A DNA stretch of 64,000 bases from an uncultured Gammaproteobacteria bacterium (lineage in GTDB: Bacteria; Pseudomonadota; Gammaproteobacteria; HK1): assembly GCA_947258715.1 (NCBI GenBank), contig CAMYJH010000002.1:242271-306270 (forward strand), given 5' to 3'. The notes beneath the pieces were generated by a model. It did no database searches. It was not told the origin of the DNA and saw only the letters and a program-made list of their open reading frames with translations. Made by a program: the position numbers and the translations under genes. Of this stretch, positions 8,904 to 19,064 are shown one piece after another. How positions within the stretch are numbered: the first letter of the stretch is position 1; each line of letters starts with the position of its first letter.

Positions 8904-11495
8904 ATGAGAATGGACAAGCTGACAACCAAGTTTCAGATGGCGCTGGCGGATGCCCAAAGCCTGGCGGTGGGCGCCGACCACCAGTTTATCGAGCCTTTAC
9001 ACGTAATGGTCGCGCTACTGGATCAGCAGGGCGGCAGCGTGCGTCACTTACTGGCGCAGTCCAACGTGAACGTGAACGCGCTGCGCTCTCAGCTGGGGGT
9101 GGCGCTGGAGCGGCTGCCCAAGGTTGAAGGCACCGGCGGCGACGTGCAGATTTCCAACGAGCTTAATCGGCACCTGAACGTCACCGACAAGCTGGCGCAG
9201 AAACGAAACGATCAATTCATCTCCAGCGAGTTGTTCATTCTCGCGGCGCTGGAAATCGGCGCAACGTTGGGTGAGCTGCTCCAATCCCGCGGCGCAAGCA
9301 AAGGCGCCGTGGAAAGCGCTATAGCGCGGGTGCGTGGCGGCGAGTCGGTCACCGACCCCAACGCCGAAGAGCAGCGTCAGGCACTTGAAAAGTTCACCAT
9401 CGACGTCACCGAACGCGCCGAGCAGGGCAAGCTGGATCCGGTTATCGGGCGCGACGACGAAATTCGCCGCACCATTCAGGTGCTGCAACGAAGGACCAAA
9501 AACAATCCGGTACTCATCGGCGAACCGGGGGTCGGTAAGACCGCCATCGTCGAGGGCCTGGCCCAGCGAATCGTCAACGCAGAGGTCCCCGAAAGCCTGA
9601 AGGACAAGCGACTGCTGGCTCTGGATATGGGTGCGCTCATCGCCGGCGCAAAATACCGCGGCGAGTTCGAAGAACGGATGAAAGCCGTGCTCAACGATCT
9701 GGCAAAGCAGCAGGGTCAGATCATCCTCTTCATCGACGAGTTGCACACCATGGTCGGCGCGGGCAAGGCGGAAGGCGCCATGGATGCCGGCAACATGCTC
9801 AAGCCCGCGCTCGCCCGCGGAGAGCTGCACTGCGTGGGCGCCACCACCTTGGACGAATACCGCAAGTACGTGGAGAAGGACGCGGCGTTGGAGCGACGCT
9901 TCCAGAAAGTTCTGGTGGACGAGCCCAGCGTCGAAGACACCATCGCTATTCTGCGCGGCCTGAAAGAGCGCTACGAGGTACACCACGGTGTGGACATAAC
10001 CGATCCAGCCATTGTCTCCGCGGCCGCCCTGTCCCAGCGTTATATTTCCGACCGCAAGCTGCCGGATAAGGCCATCGACCTGGTTGACGAGGCCGCCAGT
10101 CGCATTCGCATGGAAATCGACTCCAAGCCCGAAGCCATGGATCGGCTCGACCGTCGGCTGATACAGCTCAAAATAGAGCGCGAAGCGCTGAAGAAAGAGA
10201 CCGACGAGGCTTCCAAGGAGCGGCTCAATAAGCTGGAAAGTGAAATTACCACCGCGGAAAAGGAGTACTCCGACTTAGAAGAGGTGTGGAAGGCGGAAAA
10301 AGCCGCGGTGCACGGTACCCAACACGTTAAGGAAGAGCTCGAGCGCGCCCGAATCGAGCTCGAGACAGCGAGCCGCGCAGGCGACCTGACGCGCATGTCC
10401 GAGCTCCAGTACGGGCGCATTCCAGAGCTTGAAAAGCAGCTCATGGCCGCGGCCAAAGCAGAACTCAACGAAATGACGCTGCTCCGAGTCTCCGTCACCG
10501 AGGAGGAAATCGCCGAGGTGGTATCGAAGTGGACCGGAATTCCGGTCTCCAGGATGCTGGAAAGCGAGCGCGAAAAGCTGCTGAGAATGGAACAAGCGCT
10601 GCACCGGCGCGTGGTTGGTCAGGACGAGGCGGTAACGGCCATCGCGAACGCCATTCGCCGCTCCCGCGCCGGACTCTCCGACCCCCGCCGGCCGAACGGT
10701 TCATTTCTATTCTTAGGCCCCACGGGCGTGGGCAAGACTGAGCTCACCAAGGCGCTTGCCGAGTTTTTGTTCGATACCGAGGAAGCCATGGTACGACTCG
10801 ACATGTCGGAGTTCATGGAGAAGCACTCGGTGGCGCGCCTTATTGGCGCGCCTCCCGGCTACGTTGGTTTCGAGGAAGGCGGCTACCTCACCGAGGCGGT
10901 GCGGCGCAAGCCCTACTCGGTGCTGCTGCTGGACGAGGTGGAGAAAGCCCACCCGGACGTATTCAACATCCTGCTACAGGTGCTCGAGGACGGACGGCTG
11001 ACCGACGGCCACGGGCGGACCGTGGATTTCCGCAACACCGTCATTGTCATGACCTCCAACCTGGGCTCGGAAGTGATCCAGGATCTTGCCGGCGAGGAGC
11101 ACTACGAAGCGATGAAGTCCTCGGTGATGGAAATCGTCGGCCGCTATTTCCGACCCGAGTTTATCAACCGGGTCGACGAGGTGGTGGTTTTCCATCCCCT
11201 GGTCAAGGACCAGATCCGCGCCATTGCCGCAATTCAGGTGGATGAGCTGCGATCCCGGCTAGCAGGCCAGCACTTCGGGCTCGAGGTCGCGGATTCGGCC
11301 CTGGATCTGCTCGGCGAGGCGGGTTTTGACCCGGTATACGGCGCTCGCCCGCTGAAGCGCACCATTCAGCAGCAGCTGGAGAATCCGCTGGCGCAAGACA
11401 TCCTCTCCGCCAAGTTCATCCCCGGGGACCGAATTGCCGTGGAGGTCAAGGACGGGCGTTTGAGCTTCCAAAAATCCCGCGCCGAAGCCGCTTGA
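8904..11495 (+). CDS. clpB: ATP-dependent disaggregase chaperone ClpB
   Basis: An 863-residue Hsp100 disaggregase, the family length. The N-terminal domain (1-145) begins [21 protein letters not shown]1 has Walker A GEPGVGKT at 206-213 and Walker B ILFIDELH. The coiled-coil middle domain (about 400-525) is present, which separates ClpB from ClpA, and NBD2 has GPTGVGKTE near 605 with [16 protein letters not shown]. With DnaK it extracts and refolds aggregated proteins. The start has GGGAG eleven bases upstream. A heat-shock-like promoter and a downstream hairpin suggest a monocistronic stress gene. Confidence 0.97.
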   Translation: MRMDKLTTKFQMALADAQSLAVGADHQFIEPLHVMVALLDQQGGSVRHLLAQSNVNVNALRSQLGVALERLPKVEGTGGDVQISNELNRHLNVTDKLAQKRNDQFISSELFILAALEIGATLGELLQSRGASKGAVESAIARVRGGESVTDPNAEEQRQALEKFTIDVTERAEQGKLDPVIGRDDEIRRTIQVLQRRTKNNPVLIGEPGVGKTAIVEGLAQRIVNAEVPESLKDKRLLALDMGALIAGAKYRGEFEERMKAVLNDLAKQQGQIILFIDELHTMVGAGKAEGAMDAGNMLKPALARGELHCVGATTLDEYRKYVEKDAALERRFQKVLVDEPSVEDTIAILRGLKERYEVHHGVDITDPAIVSAAALSQRYISDRKLPDKAIDLVDEAASRIRMEIDSKPEAMDRLDRRLIQLKIEREALKKETDEASKERLNKLESEITTAEKEYSDLEEVWKAEKAAVHGTQHVKEELERARIELETASRAGDLTRMSELQYGRIPELEKQLMAAAKAELNEMTLLRVSVTEEEIAEVVSKWTGIPVSRMLESEREKLLRMEQALHRRVVGQDEAVTAIANAIRRSRAGLSDPRRPNGSFLFLGPTGVGKTELTKALAEFLFDTEEAMVRLDMSEFMEKHSVARLIGAPPGYVGFEEGGYLTEAVRRKPYSVLLLDEVEKAHPDVFNILLQVLEDGRLTDGHGRTVDFRNTVIVMTSNLGSEVIQDLAGEEHYEAMKSSVMEIVGRYFRPEFINRVDEVVVFHPLVKDQIRAIAAIQVDELRSRLAGQHFGLEVADSALDLLGEAGFDPVYGARPLKRTIQQQLENPLAQDILSAKFIPGDRIAVEVKDGRLSFQKSRAEAA

Positions 11496-11532
11496 GCGAT
11501 CCCCGCGGGCGCGGATTTGCGCGCGCCGTCGC

Positions 11533-11560
11533 AAAACCCGGCCCCTGGCCGGGTTTTTCT
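11533..11560 (+). terminator. Intrinsic terminator of clpB
   Basis: CCCGGCC / GGCCGGG around a 3-base loop, flanked by AAAA and followed by TTTTTCT, 38 bases after the clpB stop. Confidence 0.9.
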
Positions 11561-11660
11561 TTAAATTTCATAGAGATATTGCATTTTGGTTGGTCAAAAC
11601 CCGGGTTAACTACTACTATTGTTGGAGTTCCAAGAGAGCCCGCAAAGGAGCGCCCCGTCG

Positions 11661-13379
11661 ATGGCCGTATCTACCGCCAACGTTCCCCTGACCGGCTTGG
11701 CCCGCAAGCTGGTCTCCGATGGATTATTGGAGCAGAAAGTGGCACAGGACGCGTGGAAGGCATCATCTCGGGAAAAAATTCCATTCGTTAGCCAAGTGGT
11801 GGGCAGCGGCCTGATCAAAGGTCATGTGGTGGCTCAGATCGCCGCCGATGAATTCGGCGTGCCGCTGATCGACCTCGACGCAGTCGAAATCGACCCCGAT
11901 GTCACCCGGCTGGTGCAGGAAAAGCTGATTCGAGATAACCACGCCTTGCCCCTCTACAAGCGCGGCAGCCGCCTGTACGTAGCGGTTTCCGATCCCACCA
12001 ACCTGCAGGCCCTGGACGAGATGAAGTTTGCCTCCGGCGCCCAAGCGGAACCGGTCATCGTCGAGGACGACAAGCTGCATCGCTTCATCGACAGGGCACT
12101 CGAGGCGGTGGATACCTCCATGAACATGGGCGAGGGGGAGGAATTCGAAGATCTCGAGGGTCTAGAAGTAGCCGACGAGAGCGATGACGACGATTCCGGC
12201 AATATAGACGTCGATGACGCTCCGGTGGTCAAGTTCGTCAACAAGCTGCTTCTGGACTGCATGAAAAAGGGCGCCTCCGATATCCACATCGAGCCTTACG
12301 AGAAATTCTGCCGGGTACGCTTGCGCATCGACGGCGTGCTACAAGAGGTAGCAAAGCCGCCGCTGGCGCTTTCCAACAAGATCACGGCCCGGGTCAAGGT
12401 CATGTCGCGCCTGGACGTCTCGGAGCGGCGAGTACCCCAGGACGGGCGCATCAAGCTCAAGCTGTCTAAGACCAAGGCCATCGATTTCCGTGTCAGCACC
12501 TGTCCCACCCTGTTCGGCGAAAAGACCGTGCTCCGTCTTCTGGACTCGAGCATGAGCATTCCGCTCGAGGCCCTGGGATACGAGGACCATCAGCTCAAGA
12601 TTTTTTTGCAGAATTTGCACAAGCCCTACGGTATGTTCCTGGTCACCGGTCCCACCGGTAGCGGCAAAACCGTATCGCTCTATAGCGGGATCCATCTTCT
12701 CAATCAGCCGGAGATCAATATTTCCACCGCCGAGGACCCGGTGGAAATCAACCTCCCTGGCGTTAACCAGGTGCAGATCGACGAGCGCACCGGCATGACC
12801 TTCGAAAAAGCGCTGAGGGCGTTCCTGCGTCAGGATCCGGATATCATTCTGGTGGGTGAGGTTCGTGACCTTCAGACAGGCAACATCGCCATTAAAGCGG
12901 CGCAGACCGGGCATATGGTCATGGCCACACTGCACACCAACGACGCACCACAAACGCTGACCCGCATGGTGGACATGGGGATCAAGCCTTACGCCATCGC
13001 CACCGCGGTGAACGTGATAACCGCCCAGCGACTTGGCCGCAGGCTGTGCAACAACTGCAAGGAGCCGATGGACGTTCCGAAAAAGGCTCTGCTCAAGGAG
13101 GGCTTTAGCGAAAAGGAGGTGGCGGACCCGAGTTTCCACGTGTTCCACCCCAAAGGTTGTGACCAATGCACGAACGGATACAAGGGCCGTGTGGGAATCT
13201 ATCAGGTCATGGAGGTTTCGGAGGAGATGAAGCGAATGGTCATGGAAGGCCGCAACGCCATCGACATCGCGGACCAGGCGCGCCGAGAGGGCATCCCAGA
13301 CCTCCGCCAGTCCGGGCTGAAAAAGGTCAAGGACGGGGTCATAAGTATCGAAGAGATGAACCGGGTTACGCAGGAGTAA
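11661..13379 (+). CDS. pilB: Type IV pilus assembly ATPase PilB
   Basis: A 572-residue hexameric ATPase that drives pilus extension from the cytoplasmic face. The open frame reaches back to 11619, but the ATG at 11661 follows AAAGGAG by nine bases and gives the family length. The N-terminal MshEN/T2SSE domain is followed by Walker A GPTGSGKT at about 330-337, DPDIILVGEVRD (Walker B), the His box TGHMVMATLHTNDA and a zinc tetracysteine motif (CNNC ... CDQC). An acidic linker (DESDDDDSGNIDVDD) is unusually Asp-rich. pilC follows after six bases. Confidence 0.96.
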   Translation: MAVSTANVPLTGLARKLVSDGLLEQKVAQDAWKASSREKIPFVSQVVGSGLIKGHVVAQIAADEFGVPLIDLDAVEIDPDVTRLVQEKLIRDNHALPLYKRGSRLYVAVSDPTNLQALDEMKFASGAQAEPVIVEDDKLHRFIDRALEAVDTSMNMGEGEEFEDLEGLEVADESDDDDSGNIDVDDAPVVKFVNKLLLDCMKKGASDIHIEPYEKFCRVRLRIDGVLQEVAKPPLALSNKITARVKVMSRLDVSERRVPQDGRIKLKLSKTKAIDFRVSTCPTLFGEKTVLRLLDSSMSIPLEALGYEDHQLKIFLQNLHKPYGMFLVTGPTGSGKTVSLYSGIHLLNQPEINISTAEDPVEINLPGVNQVQIDERTGMTFEKALRAFLRQDPDIILVGEVRDLQTGNIAIKAAQTGHMVMATLHTNDAPQTLTRMVDMGIKPYAIATAVNVITAQRLGRRLCNNCKEPMDVPKKALLKEGFSEKEVADPSFHVFHPKGCDQCTNGYKGRVGIYQVMEVSEEMKRMVMEGRNAIDIADQARREGIPDLRQSGLKKVKDGVISIEEMNRVTQE

Positions 13380-13385
13380 GAGCCG

Positions 13386-14603
13386 ATGGCACAGGCGGCA
13401 GTCAAAGCCGATATGTTTGTCTGGGAAGGTACGGACAAGCGCGGCAAAAAAGTCAAAGGAGAGATGTCCGGGCAAAGCGACGCGCTGGTCAAGGCGACTC
13501 TACGTCGTCAGGGCATCAACGTCGGCAAAGTGAAGAAAAAGCCGAAGTCTCTGTTTGGAATCAAAAAGAAGATTACGGCCAAAGACATTTCCGTGTTTAG
13601 CCGGCAGATGGCGACCATGATGTCCGCCGGCGTCCCACTCGTTCAGGCTTTCGAAATCGTCGGCAGGGGCCACGAAAATGCTAGTATGCAGGAGCTGCTG
13701 CTGAACGTTAAAGGCGATGTCGAATCCGGTAACACTCTCGCAGACGCGCTTGCCAAACACCCGCTGTATTTTGACGAACTGTTCGTGAACCTGGTGAGGG
13801 CCGGCGAAGCGGGCGGTATTCTCGAAACCTTGCTGGACAAGATCGCCACCTACAAAGAAAAGACCGAGGTCATTAAATCCAAAATTAAGAAGGCGCTTTT
13901 TTATCCCACCGCGGTATTGGTCATGGCCTTCGTCGTCACCGCGGTGCTGATGATCTTCGTCATTCCGCAGTTCGCTGCGTTGTTTCGAGATTTCGGCGCC
14001 GACCTTCCGGCCATGACCCAGATGGTCATCAACATGTCCGATTTTGTCGTCGACAACGTCGGGATCCTGTTTCTCGCAACGGTAGGCAGCGTGGTCGGCC
14101 TGGTACAGTTCAACAAGCGAAGTGTTCCTTTCCAGCATCTAGTGCAACGCATTACTCTCAAGACGCCGGTCTTCGGCGACATCATCATAAAGGCAACCAT
14201 TGCCCGTTTTGCGCGCACCTTGAGCACTATGTTCGCCGCGGGCGTGCCGCTGGTGGAAGCCATGGACTCGGTTGCCGGGGCTGCCGGCAACGTGGTGTAC
14301 GGCGACGCCATAACGAAGATGCGCGACGAGATCGCCACCGGCCAGCAGCTTCAGTCGTCCATGCGCGATACGGGACTGTTTCCGAACATGGTGGTGCAGA
14401 TGGTCGCCATCGGCGAAGAATCTGGATCCATTGACACCATGCTCGGCAAGGTCGCGGATTTTTACGAGCAGGAAGTCGACGATGCGGTGGACGCCATGAG
14501 CAGCCTGATGGAGCCAATAATCATGGCGGTGCTCGGCGTGCTTATCGGAGGACTGGTTATCGCCATGTATCTTCCGATCTTCAAAATGGGCCAGGTGGTC
14601 TGA
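13386..14603 (+). CDS. pilC: Type IV pilus inner-membrane platform protein PilC
   Basis: A 405-residue GspF-family protein with two T2SF domains and three predicted transmembrane segments (ALFYPTAVLVMAFVVTAVLM, the region near residues 215-235 and the C-terminal IIMAVLGVLIGGLVIAMYLP). Conserved DISVFSRQMATMMSAGVPL and FARTLSTMFAAGVPLVEAMD confirm the family. It anchors PilB and PilT at the inner membrane. It sits between pilB and pilD, the standard pilBCD order; no pilA gene is found upstream. Confidence 0.96.
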   Translation: MAQAAVKADMFVWEGTDKRGKKVKGEMSGQSDALVKATLRRQGINVGKVKKKPKSLFGIKKKITAKDISVFSRQMATMMSAGVPLVQAFEIVGRGHENASMQELLLNVKGDVESGNTLADALAKHPLYFDELFVNLVRAGEAGGILETLLDKIATYKEKTEVIKSKIKKALFYPTAVLVMAFVVTAVLMIFVIPQFAALFRDFGADLPAMTQMVINMSDFVVDNVGILFLATVGSVVGLVQFNKRSVPFQHLVQRITLKTPVFGDIIIKATIARFARTLSTMFAAGVPLVEAMDSVAGAAGNVVYGDAITKMRDEIATGQQLQSSMRDTGLFPNMVVQMVAIGEESGSIDTMLGKVADFYEQEVDDAVDAMSSLMEPIIMAVLGVLIGGLVIAMYLPIFKMGQVV

Positions 14604-14707
14604 GCCGACTAGCCCCGGGCCCCGCGGCCGAAGCGTTACCCGCATACCGTGGAGGCTTCTCGAAGGGTTTTTGACCCCCTTCGAAAGGACTCGCTCGCCC
14701 TCAACCC

Positions 14708-15589
14708 ATGTTCCTGATCGATTATGTGCGGGACAATCCAGGCATGTATTTGCTGTTTGTGACTTTGGTCGGTCTGGTGGTCGGCAGCTTCCTCAATGTC
14801 GTGGTGCATCGCCTTCCAATCATGATGCAGCGAGACTGGCGCGCGCAGTGCCGGGATTTTATCTCCAACGGCGACGCGCCCGCCGAGCCCGTAGAGCGCT
14901 ACGATCTGGCGAGTCCGGGTTCTCGCTGTCCATCCTGCGGAATTCAGATCCGGCCTCTACAGAACATTCCCGTATTGAGTTATCTGTTGTTACGCGGCCG
15001 CTGTGCAGCATGCGGCTGGCGTATTCCTTTGCGTTATCCAGCGGTGGAAACATTGGCAGGCGCGATGTCATTTGTGGTGGCCTGGCAGTTCGGGGTCAGC
15101 GTTCAATCCCTGGCGGTATTGCTGCTTACATGGTCACTCATAGCTTTGAGCTTCATCGATCTGGATACCGAGTTGTTACCCGACTCGATTACGCTGCCCA
15201 TGCTGTGGGCAGGGCTGGCCTTTAATCTCTTCGCGGTTGTGGTGCCGCTATGGGACGCAGTCGTCGGCGCCATGTGCGGCTACGGCATATTGTGGATTGT
15301 CTATCAGGCTTTCCGGCTGTTGACCGGAAAAGAGGGCATGGGCTACGGCGATTTCAAGCTTCTGGCGATGCTGGGCGCCTGGGCGGGGTGGCAGAGCCTA
15401 CCATTGACCATTTTGATCTCCTCGGTGCTGGGCGCAATAGTTGGCGTATCGTTGATGGCGTTCAAGGGGCAAGGTCGCGAGGTACCGATACCCTTCGGGC
15501 CCTACCTGGCTCTGGCGGGCTGGATCAGTCTCATCTGGGGCGATCGAATAATCGGCTGGTATCTTGGCAGCGGGGCTGATGTGTATTGA
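14708..15589 (+). CDS. pilD: Prepilin leader peptidase / N-methyltransferase PilD
   Basis: A 293-residue polytopic aspartic protease that removes the prepilin leader and methylates the new N-terminus. It has the GSFLNVVVHRLP signature, the cytoplasmic tetracysteine site (CPSCG ... CAACG) and both catalytic aspartates (SLIDL-type LSFIDLDTELLPD and GYGDFKLLAMLGAW). Seven to eight membrane helices are expected. It follows pilC after about 100 bases and is followed closely by coaE. Confidence 0.96.
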   Translation: MFLIDYVRDNPGMYLLFVTLVGLVVGSFLNVVVHRLPIMMQRDWRAQCRDFISNGDAPAEPVERYDLASPGSRCPSCGIQIRPLQNIPVLSYLLLRGRCAACGWRIPLRYPAVETLAGAMSFVVAWQFGVSVQSLAVLLLTWSLIALSFIDLDTELLPDSITLPMLWAGLAFNLFAVVVPLWDAVVGAMCGYGILWIVYQAFRLLTGKEGMGYGDFKLLAMLGAWAGWQSLPLTILISSVLGAIVGVSLMAFKGQGREVPIPFGPYLALAGWISLIWGDRIIGWYLGSGADVY

Positions 15590-15601
15590 CACTGCGATCA
15601 T

Positions 15602-16252
15602 ATGAGCCAATCGAATTCGAACCGTCGGAAGAAGAAGCAGCTGGTTGTGGGTCTTACCGGCGGAATAGCCAGTGGAAAAACTGTGGTGTCCCGATGTTTC
15701 GAAAAACTGGGCGTTCCTGTCATCGACGCGGACGTGGTTGCACGCGAGGTTGTAGAACCGGGGGGAGCCGCGCTGAACGCCATCGTGAAAGAATTCGGGC
15801 CCGAGGTGTTGCATGATGAAGGCCGGTTGGATCGAAGAATGCTGCGTGAGCTCGTGTTCGCAGACCCGGAAAAACGGCGGGTGCTAGAGCAGCTACTTCA
15901 CCCTGAAATCCGCAGACGAATACAGGAGCAGATCGCAGAACTCCACCACGACTATGTCGTGCTGGTGATACCGTTACTTCTTGAGGTTGAGCAGACTAAT
16001 ATGGTTGACCGGGTGCTGGTCGTGGACGCGCCCGAACCTACTCAGATTGCGCGCGCCGTGGAGCGCGACGGCAGTTCGGAAAAGGAGATCAGGGACATCA
16101 TGTCGGCCCAGCTCCCGCGCGAGCAGCGACTCACGCGGGCCGACGACGTTATCGAAAACCGTGGTTCTCTTCAGGATCTGTGCGAGCGCGTGGGAAAACT
16201 CGATCAGTTCTACCGAACAATCGCGCGCAGTGTTGCGGCAAGGGGCCAATAG
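15602..16252 (+). CDS. coaE: Dephospho-CoA kinase
   Basis: A 216-residue P-loop kinase that catalyses the last step of coenzyme A synthesis. The N-terminus carries VGLTGGIASGKTVVS (Walker A), then DADVVAREVV and HPEIRRRI, all CoaE hallmarks; RADDVIENRGS lies near the C-terminus. It begins 12 bases after pilD and is followed at once by zapD, the conserved pilBCD-coaE-zapD arrangement. Confidence 0.95.
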   Translation: MSQSNSNRRKKKQLVVGLTGGIASGKTVVSRCFEKLGVPVIDADVVAREVVEPGGAALNAIVKEFGPEVLHDEGRLDRRMLRELVFADPEKRRVLEQLLHPEIRRRIQEQIAELHHDYVVLVIPLLLEVEQTNMVDRVLVVDAPEPTQIARAVERDGSSEKEIRDIMSAQLPREQRLTRADDVIENRGSLQDLCERVGKLDQFYRTIARSVAARGQ

Positions 16253-17089
16253 ATGAAAGAATCAGCCATTAGTCGCAATTCGGGAATCTCGGTGAATGCC
16301 CAACCCAAGCCGGATCCAGCCAGCGAGAGGGTAATTTACGAGCAGCCCTTAAGCGAGCGAATCCGTTCATTCCTACGGCTCGAGCATCTTTTCGAGCGCG
16401 CGCAGTTTCACCTCAATTCCGGCGACCCGTGGTCCAGCCGCAACACGCTGGAGTGCGTCATCGCCGTACAATCGGTGTTGAGCAGGGCCGATCTGAAAAA
16501 AGAACTGATTAACGAACTGGAGCGATACGCGACTCGTTTGGAGTCTCTATCGCGCAATCCCAACGTCGACCAAAGCCGGCTTAGGAATATTCTGGAGAAT
16601 ATCCGCAACATATTGCAGAAGCTGCGGAGATTCGACAACGTCATAGGACACGAGTTGCGCTACAACGAGCTGTTGAACGCGGTCAAACAGCGCAACAGTA
16701 TCCCTGCCGGCACCTGTAACTTCGACCTCCCCGCGTACCACTATTGGCTCATGCTACCGACCGAGCAGAGAATTCATGACTTAAGAACCTGGTTGTCATC
16801 ATTTGACCTGCTTCACGAAGCGGTCGCTCTGATCTTAAGCCTGGTGCGTGAAAGTGCCACCGAAACTCGAGAAATTGCGATTGCCGGCTTTTTTCAAAAA
16901 ACCCTCGAGACTGCAACGCCCTGTCAAATGATTCGCGTGTCTCTTCCCCCGGAGACGACGTACTATGCCGAAATAAGCGCGGGCCGCCATCGTTTCAGCG
17001 TCAGATTCATGCAGTTTCAGGATTCCGCATCGCGTCCCGTGCAGACCGACGACGACATCGAGTTCGACCTGCTCTGCTGCGTAATGTGA
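16253..17089 (+). CDS. zapD: Cell division protein ZapD
   Basis: A 278-residue cytoplasmic protein of the ZapD/DUF1342 family that cross-links FtsZ protofilaments. It shows YEQPLSERIRSFLRLEHLF near the N-terminus, QRNSIPAGTCNFDLPAYHYW in the middle and ISAGRHRFSVRF near the end, all strong family signatures. The N-terminus has about 25 extra residues compared with E. coli. Its ATG begins directly after the coaE stop. The short yacG gene that often follows is not present. Confidence 0.93.
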   Translation: MKESAISRNSGISVNAQPKPDPASERVIYEQPLSERIRSFLRLEHLFERAQFHLNSGDPWSSRNTLECVIAVQSVLSRADLKKELINELERYATRLESLSRNPNVDQSRLRNILENIRNILQKLRRFDNVIGHELRYNELLNAVKQRNSIPAGTCNFDLPAYHYWLMLPTEQRIHDLRTWLSSFDLLHEAVALILSLVRESATETREIAIAGFFQKTLETATPCQMIRVSLPPETTYYAEISAGRHRFSVRFMQFQDSASRPVQTDDDIEFDLLCCVM

Positions 17090-17261
17090 GTTCCGCGCGT
17101 TGCGCCTCCGTCGTACCAAAATCTAGTTGAATCCCCGCAGCCGATTGAATCCCGCCCCCGTTGCCCGCATGTAGTCTCTACCTGGTGCAAACGTTGCCAC
17201 AAGTTTTCGCACCTCCCGGTTGGCAAACGGGACTGCGCCTGGAAAACTTCGGATAGCATCA

Positions 17262-18125
17262 GTGCACCAACATCCCCTCATATTCGACGTCGACGAGAAC
17301 GCCTTCGAGCCCCAGGTCATTGACGCCTCGCGTGAGATCCCGGTGGCGGTGGATTTCTGGGCCGAATGGTGTGCCCCGTGCCGGGCGCTTACACCGGTGC
17401 TGGAAAAAGTGGTCACGTCGCTGGCCGGACAGATCCGCCTGGCTAAAGTTAACACCGACCAGAATCAACGCTTTGCGGGCGCGTTGGGCATTCGGAGCCT
17501 GCCCACGGTGAAGCTGTTCAAGGACGCTCGAGTGGTGGACGAATTCTTCGGCGCGTACCCCGAGATTCAGCTTCGCGAGTTTTTCGCTGGCCACCTTGAA
17601 CAGGAGCCGAACGCGGTCAGCAACGAGGCGGAAATTCTGCTCCGTAGTGGCAATACCGAGCAGGCGATGGCGCTGTTGCGCAAGGCGGTGGTTGAAGATC
17701 CGGAAAATACTCGGCTCAAGCTGGATCTGGCGGCGGTGGAAATCGCCCATGGCGATTACCTCAAAGCCGAGGCGACGCTACGCGAACTCCCGCTGGAGAA
17801 ACAACAAGATGACAGGGCAAAGCGTCTTTCTGCCCTGCTGCACTTTCACCTTCTTTGTAAAGGTTCACCGTCGGCTGAAGAGCTGGCGCACATGGTGGAG
17901 CAGGATCCAAAAAACCTGGACGCCCGTCTGAAACTGAGCGCGCGAAGGGTGCTGGAGGAGGACTACGAAGACGCCATGAATCAGCTGATGGAAGTCATCC
18001 GGCGTAACAAGCGCTTTCGGGACGAGGTGGCGAGGAAAAGCATGCTCTCCATCTTCGAGTTGCTGGGCCGCGAAAATCGTCTGGTCGAGCGCTATCGCTC
18101 GCTGATGGCTACAGCGATTCATTGA
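17262..18125 (+). CDS. cnoX: Thioredoxin-domain co-chaperone of the CnoX/YbbN family
   Basis: About 287 residues. An N-terminal thioredoxin fold with the intact active site WAEWCAPCRAL is followed by a TPR-like domain (AEILLRSGNTEQAMALLRKAV, KLDLAAVEIAHGDYLKAE), the YbbN/CnoX architecture. The frame is open from a TTG at 17220; the GTG at 17262 (HQHPLIFDVDENAFE) fits the family length better, although neither has a strong ribosome site. E. coli CnoX has SXXC, whereas this protein keeps CAPC and could be redox-active. It passes clients to DnaK and GroEL in known members. Confidence 0.88.
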   Translation: MHQHPLIFDVDENAFEPQVIDASREIPVAVDFWAEWCAPCRALTPVLEKVVTSLAGQIRLAKVNTDQNQRFAGALGIRSLPTVKLFKDARVVDEFFGAYPEIQLREFFAGHLEQEPNAVSNEAEILLRSGNTEQAMALLRKAVVEDPENTRLKLDLAAVEIAHGDYLKAEATLRELPLEKQQDDRAKRLSALLHFHLLCKGSPSAEELAHMVEQDPKNLDARLKLSARRVLEEDYEDAMNQLMEVIRRNKRFRDEVARKSMLSIFELLGRENRLVERYRSLMATAIH

Positions 18126-18159
18126 GCCGCCGTTAAGATGACATCAGTCCATCGCGGCC

Positions 18160-19047
18160 TTATCCGAGTTCGGCCAGCAGAAGGTCGATCATATCCTCGG
18201 CCTGCCGAGCGTAGCCGGACCCGAAGAGGTTAAGGTGATTGAGCACGTGGTAGAGGTTGTAGAGCGTGCGCCGCACGCGGTAGCCGGGGTCCAGCGGAAA
18301 GCGCTCGGCATAGGCGTCATAGAAAGACTGCGGAAATCCGCCGAACAGCTGCGTCATCGCCAGATCCGCTTCCCGATCGCCCCAGTAAACCGCTGGATCG
18401 AAAATTACCGGAGCGCCGTTTTCGAGCGCGGCATAATTGCCTGACCAAAGATCCCCGTGCAGCAGGCTGGGCGCGGGCGCATAGCCGGCGAAGAACCCCC
18501 CAAGCCGATCGCTCAAGCGCGCCCCTTTGGCCTGAAGCGCTGACCCGCCGCGACCCGCTTCGTTCGACAAACCAAGCTGGTACTCGAGCCGGTGTCGGCG
18601 AAAAAACTCCACCCAGTTGTCGCACTGCGGGTTGGGCTGCGGCGTCGAGCCGATGGCGTTGTCCGACTCGAAGCCGAAGCAAGGTTGCTGTGACGAGTGC
18701 AGGGCCGCAAGCTGAGCGCCGAGCGCGGCGGCTGAGGCGATTGAGCACGACCGCAGGGGAAGGTGCTCGAGGACGAGAAACGCGTCCCCGGCGGAGATCC
18801 CCGAGCACACCGGCGCCGGCACGGTGACGCTCGAGGTCTCGGCCAGAGCCGTCAAGCCTTTCGCTTCGGCTTCGAACATCCAAAGCCGCTCGGCTCGATT
18901 GATTTTGACGAAGTAACGAGCCTCACCCGATTCCACCACGGTCGCGGCGTTTATGCAGCCCCCGCCCAGCGGCCGGCGTCGCAGCCCTCTAAACTCACAA
19001 CCAGCGGTTGTGGAAATGGCGGCATCGATTTCGGTCCAGTTCGGCAC
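18160..19047 (-). CDS. Fructosamine/ketosamine-3-kinase family protein
   Basis: A 295-residue kinase-fold protein of the fructosamine kinase (YniA) family, which phosphorylates sugar amines on glycated proteins or free ketosamines. Seen: GGCINAATVV glycine loop, YFVKIN (ATP-binding Lys), LVLEHL hinge, LLHGDLWSGNYAA catalytic loop and FDPAVYWGDREADLAM metal-binding segment, then YNLYHVLNHLNLFG. The length is the family length. It ends facing cnoX and lies just downstream of nagZ on the same strand. Confidence 0.92.
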   Translation of the reverse strand: MPNWTEIDAAISTTAGCEFRGLRRRPLGGGCINAATVVESGEARYFVKINRAERLWMFEAEAKGLTALAETSSVTVPAPVCSGISAGDAFLVLEHLPLRSCSIASAAALGAQLAALHSSQQPCFGFESDNAIGSTPQPNPQCDNWVEFFRRHRLEYQLGLSNEAGRGGSALQAKGARLSDRLGGFFAGYAPAPSLLHGDLWSGNYAALENGAPVIFDPAVYWGDREADLAMTQLFGGFPQSFYDAYAERFPLDPGYRVRRTLYNLYHVLNHLNLFGSGYARQAEDMIDLLLAELG

Positions 19048-19064
19048 GCTGCGTTGATGTAACC

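Noticed and set aside
9048..9986. 312-codon minus-strand frame over clpB
   Set aside because: Antisense shadow of clpB; no recognisable protein features or ribosome site.
12339..13475. 378-codon minus-strand frame over pilB
   Set aside because: Antisense shadow of a clearly real pilB gene.
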